Shown piece by piece: positions 60,457 through 64,000 of a DNA stretch of 64,000 nt; positions within the stretch are counted from its first letter, which is position 1, and the number at the start of each line of letters is the position of its first letter. Below the pieces are notes generated by a model that made no database searches, was not told the origin of the DNA, and worked only from the letters and a program-made list of their open reading frames with translations. This DNA is from Congregibacter brevis. Lineage in GTDB: Bacteria; Pseudomonadota; Gammaproteobacteria; Pseudomonadales; Halieaceae. Both the position numbers and the translations under genes were made by a program. Where the stretch lies: the NCBI RefSeq assembly GCF_045689245.1, contig NZ_CP136865.1:2170001-2234000 (forward strand). Direction: 5' to 3'.

Positions 60457-61047
60457 TCAAATCTTTGGGCTTTTTACGTGGGGGGCGACTTCAGCCTTAA
60501 TACTTTCATAAGCTCTTCGGGCGCGCCCCGGTTCCCCCGCGAGGATTGCCTCGTCCACGATTTTCATGAAATCAGTATCACCCGCAGCAGACCAGTCAGT
60601 CCTGACTTGCCCCCACCAGGAACGTGCAAACTCGTTAGAGAAATAGATTGCACCAATGTTTTCTGCAACGTCAACGAATGGGCCGTCTACGAGCCCTGCG
60701 GTTCTGAACGTCTGCGCAGTCAGCATTTGATCGATAATGCCAGTGTAATAAGCGTCCAGTCGGATGAACTCCTCCAAAGACAGTTCTTCCGGAATTTCAA
60801 TCGACTTGGTGATTAACTCAGAAAAGGACTCATCTTGCCGGGCCTCATCAACGGTTCGCCAGCCAGCCGAGTACTCAAGTCGAACTTCCGCTGTCGCGAT
60901 AGCGCTGGTTTGCTGCATCTCAAGCACAAGGAAACCGATGCTGAAAATCACGCCAATATTGGCGGCCAAAGTAAGCAAGTGCGTTACTCGATCAGAACTC
61001 ACGCGAAACTCCAGACTGCGTTCGAATTTTATCTGGAGCTTACGCAC
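60457..61047 (-). CDS. Single-helix membrane protein of unknown function
   Basis: A 196-residue protein with one N-terminal membrane helix (ANIGVIFSIGFLVLEMQQTS) and a helical soluble part (LEYSAGWRTVDEARQDESFS, EFIRLDAYYTGIIDQML, EFARSWWGQVRTDWS). It resembles in layout the protein at 62001-62507 and both probably belong to one marine family of unknown role. The start at 61047 is a GTG; an internal start nearer the helix is possible. Confidence 0.6.
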   Translation of the reverse strand: MRKLQIKFERSLEFRVSSDRVTHLLTLAANIGVIFSIGFLVLEMQQTSAIATAEVRLEYSAGWRTVDEARQDESFSELITKSIEIPEELSLEEFIRLDAYYTGIIDQMLTAQTFRTAGLVDGPFVDVAENIGAIYFSNEFARSWWGQVRTDWSAAGDTDFMKIVDEAILAGEPGRARRAYESIKAEVAPHVKSPKI

Positions 61048-61139
61048 AGCTACAGTGAGGCTGCAACTACTAAGGCAATTTTAATGGTCAGCGCGCTGCT
61101 CTGCTCGATGCTACAAAGGTTGGTGCCCATGCTCGCTTT

Positions 61140-61189
61140 TAGGCGAAAGCGGTCGTGCTGCTAACTTCCGCTTCCACCTCAAGGCGGAC
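61140..61189 (+). repeat. Dispersed intergenic repeat, copy C
   Basis: Block one TAGGCGAAAGCGGTCGTG at 61140-61157, block two CTTCCACCTCAAGGCGGAC at 61171-61189, in the gap 61048-61280. Confidence 0.75.
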
Positions 61190-61280
61190 AGTCGCCTGAA
61201 CTGGGGAGCGGTGGTCTCAACGGCGGCAATCGGCCGGGCGCGAAAGTTTGGTGCTCACCGAGTAGGCGGCGATTTCTTTC

Positions 61281-61661
61281 TCAAAGCGGTTCCTTATGCT
61301 TAGAGCGTCTAACGCTCCACATGAAGCTCATGCATACAACTATTGCTACAATTTGAAACGGTAGGATAATCGCCCTTAATCCCGTGGATGATACCTCTGC
61401 TAAGCCCAGTGCGGTTCGTCCGACGTTTGCCATCTCGAAAGCAGCTACCGCTGACAGCCTTCCGCCCATCATGAACCAGGCACAAAAGACTATGAATAGA
61501 AAGTTTAGGATGCTTACTTGAAATCGTGTCAGTCTTGGTCCGACAGAAAGAGCGGCCACTAGATACCCAAACCACGCAGAAACTTCGAATTGGAGCAGCG
61601 TCATAGTCAGCGCCCAGTTGTTATGCGCGATCTCTAGATATTCGAATGGCGTCATTTCCAT
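61281..61661 (-). CDS. Small four-helix membrane protein
   Basis: A 126-residue protein with hydrophobic segments ALTMTLLQFEVSAWFGYLVA, VSILNFLFIVFCAWFMMGG and AIILPFQIVAIVVCMSFMW, ending in a basic tail (RRSKHKEPL). No family is recognised. It is a single gene between repeat-bearing gaps. Confidence 0.6.
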   Translation of the reverse strand: MEMTPFEYLEIAHNNWALTMTLLQFEVSAWFGYLVAALSVGPRLTRFQVSILNFLFIVFCAWFMMGGRLSAVAAFEMANVGRTALGLAEVSSTGLRAIILPFQIVAIVVCMSFMWSVRRSKHKEPL

Positions 61662-62000
61662 GTGTCTTATCCCTAATACTTGGCTTTCGCATAGAGTACA
61701 GCAGCTGTCCTAACCACACAGCGTTCCTCCACGCGAGAAAGTCTAGTGCAGATGTCACTTCTGATTAGCACATCGCGCAAAAGAATCCTTTTGGGTCAAA
61801 AGAGATACCGCCTTTATCGGACCGCCTGTATTGGGTCGATAACGGACCTTCCAAATACTAGCCCACCAATGTCCCTTCCTAGGCGAAAGCGGTCCCTAGC
61901 GATGTCGCTTAACACCTCAAGGCGGTCTTTAGCACCGAGCCGATTCCCGTGTTTCTAACGGCTGCTGCCGGCCGGAGCGGACATTAGGGGGATCTTGGTT
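61662..62000. other. Intergenic stretch holding a dispersed repeat
   Basis: About 340 bases. An open plus-strand frame (61746-61958) runs through the repeat and looks random, so no gene is called. The repeat copy D lies at 61865-61927. Confidence 0.6.
61865..61927 (+). repeat. Dispersed intergenic repeat, copy D
   Basis: The first 28 bases (61865-61892), which end in CTAGGCGAAAGCGG, are identical to 62607-62634. Block two is CTTAACACCTCAAGGCGGTC at 61908-61927. Confidence 0.8.
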
Positions 62001-62507
62001 TTAGCTCTCACGCCCCAAAAACTTCCACGCCGAGCTTAATGGTGGGACTTCTTCATCCAGCAGAATTTCATCTAGTGCTGCAATAAATTCTGGCCCAATT
62101 ACCTGTTTTAGGTCGGACCACCAAGCTGAGAGTCCTGGTTCGCGAAGAAAGGCTGCTAATGCGTACATCCATCCAAGATATGCATCTTCATCGATCATAC
62201 CCTGTTGATGCATGCGGTACGCGGACTCAACGCGATTGATAAGCGGATACAACATGAACGTGAACCGACCTTGCGAATCCGGATCTAAGGATTCATAGCT
62301 CTGAACGGCTTTCCTTAATTCAGTTACGAGTCCAGGGGTGGTCGCGATAGGTGCCCAGATCTGAGCAGTTTCCAAAAGTGCCCGCTGACTTTCCGCTTTC
62401 GCAATTCTGGAGTTTTCCCGAATCTGACGAGCCAGGTACAGAATAGTCACAATAACGACGATCCCACCGGCCACCTCCCCAATGGCGCCAACAGCTTCCC
62501 AGTTCAT
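62001..62507 (-). CDS. Single-helix membrane protein of unknown function (family of the 60457 gene)
   Basis: A 168-residue protein starting MNWEAVGAIGEVAGGIVVIV, with one membrane helix followed by ILYLARQIRENSRIAKAESQ and a helical soluble region. AGGAG lies five bases before the ATG at 62507, which fixes the start. This N-terminus is common in small marine bacterial proteins of unknown role. Similar in build to the protein at 60457-61047, suggesting repeated gain or duplication. Confidence 0.68.
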   Translation of the reverse strand: MNWEAVGAIGEVAGGIVVIVTILYLARQIRENSRIAKAESQRALLETAQIWAPIATTPGLVTELRKAVQSYESLDPDSQGRFTFMLYPLINRVESAYRMHQQGMIDEDAYLGWMYALAAFLREPGLSAWWSDLKQVIGPEFIAALDEILLDEEVPPLSSAWKFLGRES

Positions 62508-62606
62508 ATCTACTCCTAGCAAACTCCCTTAGTGTAGAGAGTCATGCTACTTCAAATTCCGAGGGGCTGCTTTGGGTCGAAAGCGGACCTTCAAAGCGTC
62601 AGCCTA

Positions 62607-62675
62607 CCAATGTCCCTTCCTAGGCGAAAGCGGCCCTCCAGGTACCTTCCGCTAACACCTCATAGCTGCCGGTCG
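62607..62675 (+). repeat. Dispersed intergenic repeat, copy E
   Basis: Shares 28 identical bases with copy D, then diverges; block two reads CTAACACCTCATAGCTGCC. Further right, GCCGCTTTCGGCCAGGAGCG adds another palindromic element of the same gap. Confidence 0.8.
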
Positions 62676-62739
62676 GTGAAGACCAAATTGGGCGATTTCT
62701 AAAGCCGCTTTCGGCCAGGAGCGGCCCTTTTCTCACAAA

Positions 62740-63297
62740 TCAAGCGGCGAGATAACGTGTCACCATAACCGACACGACCAGTGCGATCGAGAGTGCGCCA
62801 CAAGCCGCGTTAATGCGTTGGTTCGGCGTGAACATTGGAATGACTGTGTCCATTAACAGAATTAGCGAAAAGATGCTCACGCCACTTGAGAGTGACTGAC
62901 CTGAGAGCAGCGGTCCGTCAAACAGCATAAAGATGCCATACCCGGTCATCGTTGCGAAAAAGAGTCGGCGTACCCGGAGGTAGTGACTTTTAAGGCTGAT
63001 CACTTTGGCGTCCGTATCTTCGGGCATAAGAAAACCCGCTGCGAAACTAATAAGGATTGGTGCCATGAGGATGTAGAGGAAGGACGCGTAGGTCCACTCG
63101 ATATCTCTGAGGTCCCACAATGACCACCAGTGATTGATCACCGACAGAAGAAGAACCACCGTCCAAATCGTGTATGGAAGATAAGGGGCTACACTCTTCT
63201 CGGTCTTTGCGAGTAGAGAGGTTGAACGCAAAACGTGCCCAAGGCACAGGGCGAGGATCATGGAGACCATCACTGTGACAAATTCGAATAGACTCAT
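62740..63297 (-). CDS. Multi-helix membrane protein of unknown function
   Basis: A 185-residue protein with about six hydrophobic segments (FVTVMVSMILALCLGHVL, PYTIWTVVLLLSVINHWW, ASFLYILMAPILISFAAGFL, ATMTGYGIFMLFDGPLL, SIFSLILLMDTVIPMF, ALSIALVVSVMVTRYLA). I cannot name the family. It is a single minus-strand gene. Confidence 0.65.
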   Translation of the reverse strand: MSLFEFVTVMVSMILALCLGHVLRSTSLLAKTEKSVAPYLPYTIWTVVLLLSVINHWWSLWDLRDIEWTYASFLYILMAPILISFAAGFLMPEDTDAKVISLKSHYLRVRRLFFATMTGYGIFMLFDGPLLSGQSLSSGVSIFSLILLMDTVIPMFTPNQRINAACGALSIALVVSVMVTRYLAA

Positions 63298-63391
63298 CAG
63301 AATTAGGTCCGTCAGGGCCCCTTATGTAAGGCGGTGCCATGGAGTTTCGCGCAGTGGAATGTCTATGTCGAGTTATCCGAACATCTCCAAG

Positions 63392-63443
63392 TAGGCGAAA
63401 GGGGCGTCCTGGAGAGGTCAGCTAGTACCTCGAGGCGGTCGTT
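63392..63443 (+). repeat. Dispersed intergenic repeat, copy F
   Basis: TAGGCGAAAGGGGCGTC at 63392-63408 and AGTACCTCGAGGCGGTCGTT at 63424-63443, the most diverged full copy. Confidence 0.7.
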
Positions 63444-63575
63444 GGCTGAGCTAGACATCCTGCGGTCTGAAAGGCAGCAATCGGCCAGAAACCATTGTTC
63501 GTCGCTGTACAGAAGGCAAGGCAAACTCGTTTCTTGTATGCTTCGGGGCAATCAGATCGGATGCGAAGTCAATCT

Positions 63576-64000
63576 ATGAAAATAGTCTTCCAAGTTCTCG
63601 CTACATTTATATGCCTGATAACAACCGAGATCTGGGCTCAGGCGACTCTCGAAGATGAGCAGGCCATAAGAAACCTCATTGCTGAGCACGCGGCAGCGTC
63701 TCAGACAGGAGATTTCGAGGGGCTAGTTGGTGGCTACCGTGACGACAGCGATGTCCGCTGGACTGATGGCGTCCTTATGGAGGGCCTTTCTGAAATTGAA
63801 AGCGGTTATCGAGAGGTGTTGAGTAACGGAGCCCAGGTAATGGCTCATCGGCACCCGACGGATACGATCCGTATTCGCTTCCTGAGTGAAGATGTAGCGT
63901 TTGCGGATATCAATTCTTTGCCGGGTGTAATGGGTGAAGTAGAGAGCCCAAGTCATCATCAAGCTACCACACCTTTCTTTGTCGTGTTTACTAAGATTGC
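63576..64000 (+). CDS. Exported SnoaL/DUF4440-like protein, 5' part (cut by window end)
   Basis: The frame is open from the ATG at 63576 to the window end, 141 codons without a stop. It starts with a signal peptide (MKIVFQVLATFICLITTEIW then AQ) and continues DEQAIRNLIAEHAAASQTGD, VRWTDGVLMEGLSEIESGYR and TIRIRFLSEDVAFADINS, the typical pattern of NTF2-like proteins of the SgcJ/DUF4440 type. An ATG at 63561 in frame is an alternative start. Confidence 0.75.
   Translation, partial: MKIVFQVLATFICLITTEIWAQATLEDEQAIRNLIAEHAAASQTGDFEGLVGGYRDDSDVRWTDGVLMEGLSEIESGYREVLSNGAQVMAHRHPTDTIRIRFLSEDVAFADINSLPGVMGEVESPSHHQATTPFFVVFTKI

Noticed and set aside
58590..63443. Integron attC array
   Set aside because: The repeats lack paired RYYYAAC/GTTRRRY core sites around an imperfect palindrome, gene orientations are mixed, and no IntI-type gene is seen.
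1..64000. CRISPR array
   Set aside because: No regularly spaced direct repeats of 23-40 bases with unique spacers were seen; the iterons at 53 kb are short, in both orientations and irregularly spaced.

Overview
The window looks like chromosome from a marine gammaproteobacterium, probably of the Halieaceae (OM60/NOR5) type. That placement is an inference from gene content and protein style (HrpA, MnmC, DusA, MlaA, an HvfABC cluster, a kynurenine operon, marine-type intergenic repeats). I could not run a phylogenetic check.

Bases 1-37,480 are mostly ordinary chromosome. They hold a cut methyltransferase-like gene, a VOC protein and an SLC13 permease. Next comes a small secretion-like cluster (3.4-5.8 kb): an outer-membrane-type protein, an exported precursor-like peptide, a two-helix membrane protein and an exported C39 cysteine peptidase with a His/Asp repeat. 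Then follow an M16C protease, an mnmC/glutamine cyclotransferase operon, a MaoC hydratase and the helicase HrpA. An hvfA-hvfB-hvfC operon (17.7-19.7 kb) encodes a Cys-repeat peptide and its predicted maturation proteins. After it lie mlaA, an SpoIIE-phosphatase/STAS pair, a dusA-tal-terB operon, a dipeptidase/formamidase-like/kynU/phoD-like operon, gltX, and a minus-strand UbiA-APC permease-DUF4345-AsmA operon.

Bases 37,506-58,257 are an integrated element in tRNA-Ala(GGC). It is bounded by a perfect 49-bp direct repeat, with a tyrosine integrase just inside the right end. Its right half resembles a phage satellite: integrase, two small genes, an AlpA-like regulator, a primase-polymerase/helicase, a cluster of eight 8-bp iterons, a small gene, a putative small terminase and a large terminase, but no capsid, portal or tail gene. 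Its left half is cargo: a complete type I restriction-modification operon (hsdMSR), a CoiA-like nuclease, a helix-turn-helix-like protein, and an unrecognised two-gene membrane module. A fragment of a second tRNA (CAU anticodon) lies between the halves. Paired 10-bp repeats with exact 12-bp spacing occur at both ends and once internally, and look like integrase arm sites.

Bases 58,258-64,000 form an accessory region of small, mostly single genes: membrane proteins of unknown function, two SnoaL-like proteins and a MarR regulator with a Cys-rich tail. They are separated by a dispersed intergenic repeat family.

The best candidates for something undescribed are the two-gene membrane module at 46.6-50.1 kb, the C39 peptidase/precursor cluster at 3.4-5.8 kb, and the small membrane ORF interrupted at an 11-G tract beside the restriction operon.
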